Part shown: piece by piece, positions 1 to 8,405 of the stretch
How the letters are laid out: each line of letters starts with the position of its first letter
Position numbering within the stretch: position 1 is the first letter of the stretch
DNA from: Oscillospiraceae bacterium
GTDB lineage: Bacteria > Bacillota > Clostridia > Oscillospirales > Oscillospiraceae
Reading direction: 5' to 3'
Assembly (NCBI GenBank): GCA_017542425.1
Contig: JAFXXH010000061.1
Coordinates: 1-34,280, forward strand
Length of the DNA stretch: 34,280 nt
Notes under the pieces: model-generated
What the model was told of the DNA's origin: nothing
The model's input: only the letters and a program-made list of their open reading frames with translations
Databases searched by the model: none
Position numbers and translations under genes: made by a program

Positions 1-582
1 AATGTGATCCGGAATTGCTGTTGTCCCCTGCGCAAAAACAACCGTATTGAGTGTCGAGCATCCCGCAAGCGCGCCATTATAGTTGCCATTGCTAGGAGAA
101 GAAGTTACAGTTGACGGAATCGTGATACTGCTGATTGCCGTTCCCCGAATCATGTAATAGCCCAGACTCGTGACTCCTTCCGGAATCGTAAGGTTTGTCA
201 AGCTGCTTTTTCCGTTGAAAGCATTGTTTCCAATCGCCGTGACGCTCTTCCCATCGATCTGCGCCGGAATCGTCAGACTCGTGACCCCGTCCGCACACCC
301 GGTAATGGTAATAGTGTTCCCGCTTACGGTGTAATAGAGATCCCCATAGGTCAAAGTCTCCCCCATGGGCATGGCAGGAGCAGGCGATTCCACAACATCC
401 AGAATCGCTTCCACGCTCTCTTCGCGGTCTTCCAAATCGCTCTGCGCCGCTTCCAGCTGCGGATACTCCGGCGCGGGGAGTTCAGCTTCCGCTTCCGACT
501 CGACGGCTATTACGCCAGACGGAAGCAGGGTCAGGGAAAGGCACAGTGCCAGGAAAGCCGCCAGGAATCGTTTCGTTCGCAT
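1..582 (-). CDS. BspA-type leucine-rich-repeat secreted protein, 5' part (runs off left edge)
   Basis: This frame is open from an ATG at 582 to the window edge (194 codons), so the C-terminus is missing. The start has a strong AAAGGAGG site just upstream. The protein begins with a Sec signal peptide: MRTKR, a hydrophobic stretch to about residue 26, then a plausible cleavage after VIA. An acidic low-complexity stretch (about 30-75) follows, and then LRR_5/BspA-like repeats with the recurring pattern of a short loop, 'LT.I.IPEGVTSLG' and 'I..ITIPS.VT'. Proteins of this family are secreted or surface-attached and often bind host or matrix components; what this one binds cannot be told. No SLH, LPXTG or dockerin is visible because the end is outside the window. 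The family call is fairly secure; the function is open. Confidence 0.85.
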   Translation of the reverse strand, partial: MRTKRFLAAFLALCLSLTLLPSGVIAVESEAEAELPAPEYPQLEAAQSDLEDREESVEAILDVVESPAPAMPMGETLTYGDLYYTVSGNTITITGCADGVTSLTIPAQIDGKSVTAIGNNAFNGKSSLTNLTIPEGVTSLGYYMIRGTAISSITIPSTVTSSPSNGNYNGALAGCSTLNTVVFAQGTTAIPDHI

Positions 583-872
583 CGTTCGTGTCCTCCTTTT
601 TCGTAAGCAAATAATCACAAAACGTGGACTGAGGGCGGGTGGAAAAGTAGGCTCAGCTCACGTTTGGCGGTCTTTTTTTGGTTCGGAATTCACGGATTTT
701 GGGTATTCCCCATCCTCCGGCCCGCAGCCCACGGACGAAGCATTCCCCCGCCCGCGGGCCTTGGCCGGAAACACAAACAGCGGCGTCGAGCGTTCCTTGC
801 AAAAAACACTCAACACCGCCGGAGATCAACGAGATAACGCACAAGCAGATGCGCCAAATGCACACGGGCCTC

Positions 873-901
873 TTGCAAACGGGAGGACGTGCGGGTATAA
901 T
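873..901 (+). promoter_or_regulatory. Candidate sigma-A promoter facing right, no gene attached
   Basis: TTGCAA (873-878) and a perfect TATAAT (896-901) are separated by 17 bases. Transcription would start near 908 and run about 365 bases into the hairpin-plus-T-tract at 1229-1271. No good protein gene lies in that span, so a small RNA is possible. This rests on motif matching only. Confidence 0.4.
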
Positions 902-1016
902 GGGGGTACGGCGCAGGCGCTTGGTTCTGCTGTGTTGAGTGGTCACTTCACTTTGCACAGGGGCATGGCGGGTTGCCGCCCGCCATGTCCTGCCGCTGAT
1001 TGCGCTTCCTTTTTGT

Positions 1017-1045
1017 ATTATACCGCTGTTTTCCAAAATATGCAA
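1017..1045 (-). promoter_or_regulatory. Candidate promoter for the LRR protein gene
   Basis: On the minus strand TTGCAT (1040-1045) is followed after 17 bases by a perfect TATAAT (1017-1022). The predicted start near 1010 would give the LRR gene a leader of about 430 bases that passes through the 964-987 hairpin. The -35 match is only 3/6, so this is tentative. Confidence 0.35.
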
Positions 1046-1139
1046 CAGGCTTTTTTCGGTTTTTGGGGCTTTGCGCCTCCTTCCGATTCGCACTCTCGGC
1101 ATAGGAAAGGCCGGGCCAGAAAGAGGGTCTGCTTGTACA

Positions 1140-1307
1140 AGACGCGGGGACGGTTCTTTCGTCTTGACCAAGCAAGGAAAACAACGCTGATTTCTGTCAG
1201 TCTTGCATCTATTCTCCCATCATCACGCGAAAAAGTTGTCAATGAGAAATGTCTCCATTGACAACTTTTTCTTTGTGCAGCAAGACGAAAGAACCGTCCC
1301 CGCGTCT
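1140..1307. mobile_element. 168-bp MITE/REP-like element with 27-bp terminal inverted repeats
   Basis: Positions 1140-1166 and 1281-1307 are perfect inverted copies of each other (27 bp, containing GGGGACGGTTCTTTCGTC). The interior carries a second strong hairpin (1229-1271). The right end stops exactly against the addA stop codon (1308-1310). Similar 'GGGACGGTTC' palindromes are, from memory, frequent between genes in Clostridia, which suggests a non-autonomous mobile or REP-type repeat. No transposase and no target-site duplication are visible. Confidence 0.6.
1229..1271. terminator. Bidirectional intrinsic terminator downstream of addA
   Basis: A 16-bp stem (1229-1244 with 1256-1271) ends in runs of five T on both strands. 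On the minus strand it lies about 37 bases past the addA stop and would end the addBA transcript. On the plus strand it would end any transcript from the 873-901 promoter. It sits in the middle of the inverted-repeat element, so the repeat may have brought the terminator. Confidence 0.75.
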
Positions 1308-4300
1308 CTACTCCACTTCCACCCCCACTGCGGGCCGCAGAAACCACAGCACGCACTTCCGCACGGGCAATCCCAAAATCCGCTCCAGTGCCCCCGCGTA
1401 GGCGCGCATTTGGGGGCGGTAGCGCTCGGCGCGGGCCGGGGCCTGGTCCGGGCTGACCCGGTCGGTTTTGTAGTCCACGACGGTCACGGCCCCGTCTTCC
1501 ACGTAGAAGCAGTCCACCACGCCCTGCAAAAGCAGACGGTCCTCCGGGGCGGCTTCCGGGTAATAGTCCCTTGCCTCGGCCAGGAGGGTGAAGCGGAACT
1601 CCCGGCGCAGGTCCGTCGCGCCGCGCAGGGTCCGGCCCAGGGAGGAGGCGAAGAGCGCCCCCACGGCGCGCAGGTCTACGGCTTCCGCCTCCTCCCGGCT
1701 CAGGTGTCCGGCGGCCTCCACCCGGCGCAGCTCCGATTCCAGCGCCTCCGGCGTGTCCGTGCGCGCAAAGTCCAGATATTGCAGAAAGCTGTGGGTGGCC
1801 GTGCCCTGCTCGGCTGCGCTGAGTCTTCTGGCCCGCTCCAGGGCCAGGGGGCGGAAGCGGGGGGCGGCGTGTTCCGGCTCCGGGGGCAGCAGGGGCGCGG
1901 CCTCGCTCCCTTCCTCCTGCCCCTCCAGGCCCGTGGCGGTCAGGCGCGCCGGCAGCTCCACCGCCCCGGCCCAGGCATAGCGCCAGTCCAACCGGGCTGC
2001 CAGCACTTCGTCGGCGTCGTCTTCGGACGCCTCCGCCGCCGTCTGCGGCCCGGTCTCCGCCTCCGGGGCCGCGCCGTCGTCCTCCCCCGCCAGGCGCAGG
2101 CTGATCCCGCTGCCCGGCAGCAGCGCTGCCAGCGTCAGCCAGCGCCCCGGGTCGGAAGCGGCGCGCAGGGTCTCCGGCGGGATGGGGGCAGATAGCCCCT
2201 GGGCCAGTTTGGACAGGGTCTCCTCCGGGCGGCGCAGGGTGGCGGTCAGGATCAGCCGCTCCCTGGCCCGGGTCATGGCCACATAGAGCACCCGCAGTTC
2301 CTCGCTGAGCATCTCCCGCTCCAGCCGCCGGGAGATGGCCCGCCGCGCCAGGGTGGGGTACTCCAGCCCCAGGGCGCTGTCCGCCGCCTTGGGACCCAGG
2401 CCCAAAACCGTGTGCATCAGCACCCGCTCGCTCAGATCCCGGCGGTTGAAGCGGCGGCTCAGGTCACAGAGGAAGACGAAGGGGAACTCCAGGCCCTTGG
2501 ACCGGTGGATGCTCAGGATGCGCACGGCGTTCTCGTCGGCGGTGGTCTCCGGCTCCGCGCCCCGCTCGGCCAGGGCCCGCAGCCAGCGGACGAAGCGGAA
2601 CACGCCCCGGTAGCCCTGGCGCGTGTAGCTCCCGGCGTACTCAAACAGCCGCATCAGGTTTTGCCGCCGCCCGTCCGCGTCCGGCATGGCGGCGCAGACG
2701 GCGAACAGCTCCGTGTCCGCGCAGATGCGCCAGAGCAGCCGGTCCAGCGTCAGGTCCGGGGCCATGGCCCGCCAGAGGCGCAGCTTCTCCAGCACCTCGG
2801 CACAGTGGGCGTCCCCCCGTTCCGCCGCCGCGCAGACCGCGCCGTAGAAGTCCCCCTCCCGCCGTCCGGCCCGGATCAGTGCCAGCTCGTCCCCGGTGAA
2901 GGCAAAGACGGGGCTGCGCAGCACGCTGATCAGGGGCACGTCCGCGTGGGGGTTGTCCACCAGGCTCAGCAGGTTGACGGCCACGGTCACCTCCAAAGCG
3001 GTGAAAAAGCCGTCCCCCTGCCGGGAGGACACGGGGATGCCGTGCTCCGCCAGGACCCGGTGATAGACGCCGCCCCGCCCGTTGGGGGAGCGCAGCAGCA
3101 GCACGAAGTCCCCCCAGCGGCAGTCCCGGCTGCCCTCCGGGCCGTACACCTGGGTCCGCTCCCCCATCATCCGCAGGATGCGCCGCGCCACATAGCGGGC
3201 CTCCCGCTCCGCGGCGTCCGGGGACTCCTCCTCCCCGCCGCCGCCGGACTCGATCAGGCAGAGTTCCGGCTGTACGTCCGTGCCCTCCGGGTAGTCCGGC
3301 GCGCCGTAGTGCAGGGCCGCAGCCTCGTCGTAGTCCAGCTCCCCCAGTTCCCGGCTCATCAGGGCGGAGAAGGCCCGGTTTGCCGCCGTCAGCACCGCCC
3401 GGCGGGAGCGGAAGTTCTGCTGCAGGTCGATGCGCCGGGGCTGCCCCGGCTGGGCCGACTCCGCCGGGGCGTAGGCGTCATAGCGCCGCAGGAACAGGCC
3501 GGGGTCGGCCAGGCGGAAGCGGTAGATGGACTGCTTCACGTCCCCCACCAGAAAGAGGTTGCCCTCCTCCCGGCTCAGGGCACGGATGATGGACTCCTGC
3601 ACCGGGGACACGTCCTGGTATTCGTCCACCAGAATCTCCACGAAGCGCTCCGCCGTCTCCCGCGCCAGGGCCGTCCGCTCCCCGGTCTCGCCGTCCAGCA
3701 GCAGGCGCAGCGCCCCGTGCTCCAGGTCGGCGTAGTCCAGGCCGCCCCGCCGCAGCTTTTCGGCGGAGAAGGCCGCGTCCAGCTCCAGCGTCAGCTCCAG
3801 CAGCCGCTCCATGGCCGGGGCCAGCGTGCGCAATTCTTGCAGCAGGGGCTCCGAGCCCTCGTCGAACAGGCGTTCCAGGTCCCCGCAGGCGCTTTTGCAG
3901 CCGTTCCATACGGCCTTCATCCGCTCCTGCAAGGGGACGTTTTCATAGTTACGCAGCCCCCCCAGCCTGGGGAAGCGGAAGCGGCAGGCGGAAACGGTCT
4001 TGTCCCATCCCTGTGGGACTGCGTCCAGCAGCGCTTGCAGCTGCTGCGCCGCCTCCGCGAAGCGAGTGGCATAGCTCTTTTGAATGGCCGGGTCGGCGGC
4101 CTCCATCTCGTCGATGGCCGCCTCCAGGCTGTGCAGCCAGTGTTCGGCCCGGCGGCGGGCGTCGGCCAGCAGTTCCCGGCCCCAGACCGTCTCCCCCGCG
4201 TCCGCCACGCCCTCGGCGTAGAAGGCGCGGCGCTGGGCCTCCGCCCAGGCCGCGGGCCGGGGCTGGCTGCGCAGCTTGTCGTGGAGCTGGAGCACCGCCT

Positions 4301-4823
4301 GTTCCAGCCGCTTGTCGTCCGTCCCCGCCCCCACCGTGTCCACCAGCTGCCGGAAGGCCGGGTCTGCCTCCAGACTGTCATAGCGCCCGTCCAGCAGCTT
4401 CGTCAGCACGTTCCGGCGCAGGGTCTCCGCCCGCTCCTCCTCCAGCACCGTGAAGCGGGGAGGCAGACCCAGGGCGTGGCAGTTCTCCCGCAGCAGGGCG
4501 GCGCAAAAGCTGTGGATCGTGCCGATGTGGGCGCGGCAGACCAGAAGCTGCTGCCGCCGCAGCCGCCTGTCCTCCGGGTTTTGGCTCAGACGCTGGTTCA
4601 GGGTCTGGGTGATCCGGTCCCGCAGCTCCGCCGCCGCCGCCCGGGTATAGGTGATGACCAGGAAGCGGTCGATGTCCGTGGGATGGTCGGGGTCGCTGAC
4701 GTAGGCCGCCAGCCGCTCCGTCAGCACCCGGGTCTTCCCGCTGCCCGCCGCGGCGGAGACCAGCACGGCCCCGTCCCGGTCCAAAATGGCGCGCCGCTGC
4801 GCCGGGGTGAACTCAAAGGCCAT
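1308..4823 (-). CDS. addA: ATP-dependent helicase/nuclease subunit A (AddA)
   Basis: 1171 residues, the usual AddA length (about 1200). AddA is the UvrD/Rep-type helicase-nuclease half of AddAB, which processes double-strand breaks for RecA loading in Firmicutes. Visible SF1A motifs in order: Walker A AAAGSGKT (24-31), motif II VDEYQD (399-404), GDVKQSIYRF just after it, QNFRSR, the motif V stretch SIHRSKGLEFP and motif VI VAMTRARERL. The C-terminal RecB-family nuclease domain has D1104, D1117 and K1119 (GVVD...VVDYKTD), so both activities look intact. The ATG at 4823 lies inside addB (11-base overlap), with AAGGGGG upstream of it, which indicates translational coupling. The stop abuts an inverted-repeat element. 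Confidence 0.97.
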   Translation of the reverse strand: MAFEFTPAQRRAILDRDGAVLVSAAAGSGKTRVLTERLAAYVSDPDHPTDIDRFLVITYTRAAAAELRDRITQTLNQRLSQNPEDRRLRRQQLLVCRAHIGTIHSFCAALLRENCHALGLPPRFTVLEEERAETLRRNVLTKLLDGRYDSLEADPAFRQLVDTVGAGTDDKRLEQAVLQLHDKLRSQPRPAAWAEAQRRAFYAEGVADAGETVWGRELLADARRRAEHWLHSLEAAIDEMEAADPAIQKSYATRFAEAAQQLQALLDAVPQGWDKTVSACRFRFPRLGGLRNYENVPLQERMKAVWNGCKSACGDLERLFDEGSEPLLQELRTLAPAMERLLELTLELDAAFSAEKLRRGGLDYADLEHGALRLLLDGETGERTALARETAERFVEILVDEYQDVSPVQESIIRALSREEGNLFLVGDVKQSIYRFRLADPGLFLRRYDAYAPAESAQPGQPRRIDLQQNFRSRRAVLTAANRAFSALMSRELGELDYDEAAALHYGAPDYPEGTDVQPELCLIESGGGGEEESPDAAEREARYVARRILRMMGERTQVYGPEGSRDCRWGDFVLLLRSPNGRGGVYHRVLAEHGIPVSSRQGDGFFTALEVTVAVNLLSLVDNPHADVPLISVLRSPVFAFTGDELALIRAGRREGDFYGAVCAAAERGDAHCAEVLEKLRLWRAMAPDLTLDRLLWRICADTELFAVCAAMPDADGRRQNLMRLFEYAGSYTRQGYRGVFRFVRWLRALAERGAEPETTADENAVRILSIHRSKGLEFPFVFLCDLSRRFNRRDLSERVLMHTVLGLGPKAADSALGLEYPTLARRAISRRLEREMLSEELRVLYVAMTRARERLILTATLRRPEETLSKLAQGLSAPIPPETLRAASDPGRWLTLAALLPGSGISLRLAGEDDGAAPEAETGPQTAAEASEDDADEVLAARLDWRYAWAGAVELPARLTATGLEGQEEGSEAAPLLPPEPEHAAPRFRPLALERARRLSAAEQGTATHSFLQYLDFARTDTPEALESELRRVEAAGHLSREEAEAVDLRAVGALFASSLGRTLRGATDLRREFRFTLLAEARDYYPEAAPEDRLLLQGVVDCFYVEDGAVTVVDYKTDRVSPDQAPARAERYRPQMRAYAGALERILGLPVRKCVLWFLRPAVGVEVE

Positions 4824-7800
4824 GGTCCGCGCCCCCTTCCTCCAGCTTTTGCCAGACTTCTTCCGTTCTCATACTGACCAGGCAGCGCCGCCTGTCGCGG
4901 CTCTCATCAAAATGGCAGGCCTCCGCCCAGTCGCAGTAGCGGCAGGCGTTTTCCGTCTGGCTGCGAAACCAGGGGTCCGCCTCGATGCTGCCCCGCTGGA
5001 GCGTGGCGGCCAGGGCGCGGAGGGTCTTGTCCACATGGCGGCTGAGGACGCCCAGCCGCTCCGCGCTGGCCAGGGAGTCCTCGTCCAGCCGGTTGTACTT
5101 CACCGGGAGATAGCGGGGACGGTCTCCGTGCTCCATGGCCTCCAGCACCGCCGGGTCATTCAGCAGCAGACCGCTGCGGTTCAGGCGTTTGGCCTTTTCC
5201 TCCAGGATCTTCTCCGGCGTCAGATGGCTTCCGCTCTGGATCAGCTCGTCCCTGGCCGGGACGTAGAGCACCCCGGCGGGGACGATCTCGCCGCCGTAGC
5301 GCGCCGCGCCCTCCCGCTCCAGGGCAAAGAGGTAGAGCAGCATCTGCAAGCCCATGCCGTACCACACGTCGGAGAGGGGGAACTTTTTGTGCCCGGTCTT
5401 GTAGTCCACCACCCGCAGATACAGCTTCCCGTCGTGGCTCCAGCCGTCCACCCGGTCCGCCACGCCGGTCAGCACCAGGGTATCCTCCCCTTCGCCCAGC
5501 TCCAGCGGGGGAAAAGCTCCCCGGTCCCCGAAGTCCAGCTCGAAGTCCAGGGGCACAAAGTCGCTGCGGCGCAGCTCCTCGGCCATGTCGGCCACGATGG
5601 CCCGGACCTCCCGGGTCAGGCGGCGGAAGAGATAGACGAAGCGGGCGTTCTTCTGGCGGAAGTCGAAGAGCTTTTCGTGGACGTAGCGGGCCACGTGTTC
5701 GTCGCAGAGGGCCTCCACCTCCGCCCGCTCCACCGCCGCGAAGCCGCCCCGGGCCTGCACGTCCCTGGCCACATGCTCCAGGATGTCATGGAGAAAGCTG
5801 CCCTTCTCCGGCGGCTTGAAGCCCGCCGGCTGCCGGGGTTTCGCCAGCAGGCCGTAGCGCATGAAAAAGGCGAAGGCGCAGTCGGAGAGCTTTTCCACCC
5901 GGCTGGCGCTCAGGCGCGGGCGGGGGCCGTAAAGGGCGCGAACCGCCCGGCGGGACAGGCTGCCCCGGCCCAGGTTCGCCGCGATCTCCAGCCGCCGCAG
6001 GGCCTCCCCCTCCCCCTTTGCCTCAAACCAGCGGCGGGCGGCCCGGTGGAGCGCTCCCGCCGTCTCCCGCCCGGCCATGGCGGCCAACTCTCTTGCGGGG
6101 CCGGGCGCCCAGCTGCGGCAGACGCGCAGGTCCACGGTCTCGATGGGCAGCCGGAAGATGCTTTCGCAGCGGCGCAGGACGAAGCTGGGGGCGCTCTGCC
6201 CCGCCTCGCCCCCGGCGCTGCTCCAGCTCAGGCAGAGACTTTCGGCGGGCAGGGTCAGGCAGTTGTAGATCAGCGCGAACTCCCGGCGCAGCCGCCCCTC
6301 GGCCGTGTCCCCCAGCTCCAGGCCCGCCGCGTTCAGGGCCTCCCGGTCCCGGTCGGAGAACAGGCCGCCGGGGGTCTCGCTGCGGGGCAGGGTCTCGCTG
6401 TCGCAGCCCAGCACGATCAGGTGCTTCACATGGCGGCTGCGCACCCGCTCCATGTCCCCCGCCGAAACCTTGTCCAGCGACAGGGGGATGCTGCCCACGT
6501 CGTAGGCCGAGAGCACCAGGGCGAAGAGCGCGCCGAAGTCCTCCTGGCCCATCTCCGTGTCCCCCAGGATCGCCACGCACTGGCGCAGCGCCCCGGTGAC
6601 GATGTCCCAGAGCTGGGCGTACTCCGCCGCCTCCTGGGCCATGCCCAGGTCTTCCAGTTCCGTGGCCCGGCGCTCCAACTGCTCCGGCAGGGAGAGGGCC
6701 TGGAAGTAGTCCGCCAGGGCCGCCGCCTGCTGCGCCGCCGTGGTCGCCGCCGTCCCCCGCGCCCGCAGGAGCCAGAGGGGGGCCATGGCCCGGCGGCGCA
6801 GGGCGTTCAGCTCCCGCAGGGCCGCCCGGTCTTCCTCGGTAAAATCCAGGCCGAAGCCCGCCGGGTGCAGGGCCCAGTCCTCATCCTGGGACCAGGCGCG
6901 GCCATGCAGGGTCCAGAGAAAGGCGTAATCTTCTAAGGTGTCGCACTCCGGCCCGCTGAGGCCGGCCAGGCCGGTCTTGCAGTAGGCCATCACGTCCTCG
7001 TAATCCCAGCCCCGGCACACGCAGGCGTAGGCCCCGGTGATGAGGCTGGGCAGCGGCTTGCTCAACAGCGCGCTGCGCCGGGCCAGGTACAGGGGCACGC
7101 CGTAGCGGGCAAAGGCCCCCTCCAGGGTGCTGCAGTAGCGCTCCATGTCCCGGGCACACAGGGCGATGTCCCGCCAGCGGCAGCCGCCGGACTGGGCCAG
7201 CTCCAGACAGCGCTGGGCCGCCGCCTCGCACTCCGCGTTCAGGTCGGCGGCGCAGCGCAGCGTGACCCGGCCTCCCGCGTCCGCCTCCACCGGGCCGAAG
7301 GCGAACAGCTCCCGTTCCAGCAGTTCCAGCGGCCCGTCGCCTCCGCGGGGGGGCCGCACCGTCACGTCCCAGTCCCGGTCTGCGTCCCGGGCCAGCTTTT
7401 GCAGTTTCAGCGCCGCCCGGCGGCTGGGCTCAAAGATCTCATGCCCCTCCTTTAGTCCTTCGCAGCTCAGGCAGACGCTCAGCTCCGCCCCGGCCCGCAG
7501 CAGGGCGGCCAGGACCGCGTTTTGCTGGGCGGTGAAGTCGGTGAAGCCGTCGATGTAGATCCGGCCCCTGGCCAGGCGGCTCTCTCCGATGCGCCCGGCC
7601 AGGACCGTCAGCCGGTCCATGGGGTCCAGACCGCTCCGGGCCACCACCGCGTCATAGGCCTCGCAGACCAGGGCCAGGTCCCGCAGCTTCTCCGCCAGGG
7701 GTTCCCCCTCCGCCGCCAGGGCCGCCGCCGTGCGTTCCAGCGCCGCCGGGGCCACGCCGCCCATTTTCAGTTCGTCAATGGCCTCCAGCAGCGCCGTCTG

Positions 7801-8148
7801 CATGGGCGCGCTGCGCCGGGCGGCGGCCATGCCGTGCAGTCGGGTCTCCGTGACGGTCAGGGCGCGGGCCAGAGCCAGCAGCCGCCCGCCCTTGTCCAGT
7901 GTCCGCCGCCCGCCGAAGCCCAGCTCCGCCTCCACCCGGGCATAGAGCCGGGTGAAGCTCAGCACCTCCGCGCAGAGGCTCAGCCCGTCGCCGCAGACCC
8001 GCAGCAGCTCCCGCTCCGCCTCATGGCTGTACTGCTCCGGCACGATCAGTACCACCGGGGCCTCCCCCCGGCGGACATGCCCCGCGATGGCCTCCAGCAC
8101 GGCGGCGGTCTTGCCGCTCTTGGCCCGGCCCAGGATCAGATGCAGCAT
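4813..8148 (-). CDS. addB: ATP-dependent helicase/nuclease subunit B (AddB)
   Basis: 1111 residues, typical for AddB. It partners AddA: an inactivated helicase fold that recognises Chi and holds the second nuclease domain. The N-terminus has GRAKSGKT (7-14), a Walker A with Lys where Gly is common but with GKT intact. The nuclease motif VDYKTG (914-919) is present. Four cysteines, C757 and the C-terminal C1069-x2-C1072-x5-C1078, match the spacing of the iron-sulfur cluster that pins the nuclease domain in Bacillus AddB. The ATG at 8148 has GGAGGGA ahead of it. It is first in the operon, transcribed from the promoter at 8211-8239, and overlaps addA by 11 bases. Confidence 0.96.
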   Translation of the reverse strand: MLHLILGRAKSGKTAAVLEAIAGHVRRGEAPVVLIVPEQYSHEAERELLRVCGDGLSLCAEVLSFTRLYARVEAELGFGGRRTLDKGGRLLALARALTVTETRLHGMAAARRSAPMQTALLEAIDELKMGGVAPAALERTAAALAAEGEPLAEKLRDLALVCEAYDAVVARSGLDPMDRLTVLAGRIGESRLARGRIYIDGFTDFTAQQNAVLAALLRAGAELSVCLSCEGLKEGHEIFEPSRRAALKLQKLARDADRDWDVTVRPPRGGDGPLELLERELFAFGPVEADAGGRVTLRCAADLNAECEAAAQRCLELAQSGGCRWRDIALCARDMERYCSTLEGAFARYGVPLYLARRSALLSKPLPSLITGAYACVCRGWDYEDVMAYCKTGLAGLSGPECDTLEDYAFLWTLHGRAWSQDEDWALHPAGFGLDFTEEDRAALRELNALRRRAMAPLWLLRARGTAATTAAQQAAALADYFQALSLPEQLERRATELEDLGMAQEAAEYAQLWDIVTGALRQCVAILGDTEMGQEDFGALFALVLSAYDVGSIPLSLDKVSAGDMERVRSRHVKHLIVLGCDSETLPRSETPGGLFSDRDREALNAAGLELGDTAEGRLRREFALIYNCLTLPAESLCLSWSSAGGEAGQSAPSFVLRRCESIFRLPIETVDLRVCRSWAPGPARELAAMAGRETAGALHRAARRWFEAKGEGEALRRLEIAANLGRGSLSRRAVRALYGPRPRLSASRVEKLSDCAFAFFMRYGLLAKPRQPAGFKPPEKGSFLHDILEHVARDVQARGGFAAVERAEVEALCDEHVARYVHEKLFDFRQKNARFVYLFRRLTREVRAIVADMAEELRRSDFVPLDFELDFGDRGAFPPLELGEGEDTLVLTGVADRVDGWSHDGKLYLRVVDYKTGHKKFPLSDVWYGMGLQMLLYLFALEREGAARYGGEIVPAGVLYVPARDELIQSGSHLTPEKILEEKAKRLNRSGLLLNDPAVLEAMEHGDRPRYLPVKYNRLDEDSLASAERLGVLSRHVDKTLRALAATLQRGSIEADPWFRSQTENACRYCDWAEACHFDESRDRRRCLVSMRTEEVWQKLEEGGADHGL

Positions 8149-8210
8149 GGCGGTCCCTCCTTTTCCGTCGCCGGACGGGCTTTGCCCTCGTCTGGCGCTG
8201 TTCTGGATCG

Positions 8211-8239
8211 ATTATAGCAATTCCGCCCCCGTAACGCAA
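8211..8239 (-). promoter_or_regulatory. addBA promoter
   Basis: TTGCGT (8234-8239), 17 bases, then a perfect TATAAT (8211-8216) on the minus strand, about 56 bases before the addB start. The -35 box lies in the loop of the hairpin at 8221-8253 and the spacer is formed by one stem arm. Confidence 0.7.
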
Positions 8240-8253
8240 TCACGGGGGCGGAA
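8221..8253. terminator. GC-rich hairpin at the addB promoter (possible terminator)
   Basis: A 12-bp perfect stem (8221-8232 with 8242-8253, TTCCGCCCCCGT) has a 9-base loop. On the plus strand it is followed by GTTTTTG, but no rightward gene ends here. On the minus strand, the direction of the lipoprotein operon upstream, the T-tract is poor. It may weakly insulate addBA from the upstream genes; termination is not certain. Confidence 0.45.
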
Positions 8254-8261
8254 GTTTTTGT

Positions 8262-8403
8262 TCATGCTGGTTTTCTGTATCGGCCCGGCAGACCGCACAT
8301 GGAAGTGAGATTCTTCGTTTCGCTGCGTCGATCATCTTGACCGCTGCAGGCGGTCGAGATGGTCAATACGATAAGAGAACAAAAAGTAATAAGGTGTTTT
8401 CAT
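8262..8403 (-). pseudogene. Decayed tandem copy of the lipoprotein gene (5' end only)
   Basis: An ATG at 8403 lies two bases after the stop codon of the intact lipoprotein gene. One base out of frame from it, the translation reads LIVLTISTACSGQD.RRSETKNLTS, almost the same as the signal peptide and first mature residues of the neighbour (LTISTACSGQDGQRSETKELTS). The frame is lost right after the start codon, and similarity stops after about 40 codons, followed by unrelated sequence and TGA at 8262-8264. The DNA is also alike (8307-8403 against 8875-8972). It is read as a tandem duplication that has been frameshifted and deleted. No ribosome binding site is seen. Confidence 0.75.
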
Positions 8404-8405
8404 GA

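Larger units (their letters stand above)
583..1139. other. Intergenic region without a convincing gene
   Basis: This gap separates the LRR protein from the repeat element at the addA 3' end. Open frames here on both strands have Arg/Pro-rich or scrambled translations, no clear ribosome binding site and no recognisable domain. A 9-bp hairpin (964-972 with 979-987) has no T-tract and is not a terminator. Two convergent promoter-like sequences are listed separately. Confidence 0.5.

Noticed and set aside
653-1171. 172-codon minus-strand frame in the gap upstream of the LRR gene
   Set aside because: Lys/Arg/Pro-rich, no ribosome binding site, ends in repeat sequence.
365-1261. 298-codon plus-strand frame over the LRR gene start and gap
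   Set aside because: It runs antisense through a clear signal peptide and LRR repeats, and its own translation is compositionally biased.
2412-4877. 821-codon open frame on the plus strand opposite addA
   Set aside because: It is a shadow of the GC-rich addA gene. Its translation is Gln/Gly/Pro/His-rich with no domain, whereas the minus strand has every AddA motif.
4786-6936. 716-codon plus-strand frame opposite addB
   Set aside because: Same reason: antisense of high-GC codons, no family features.
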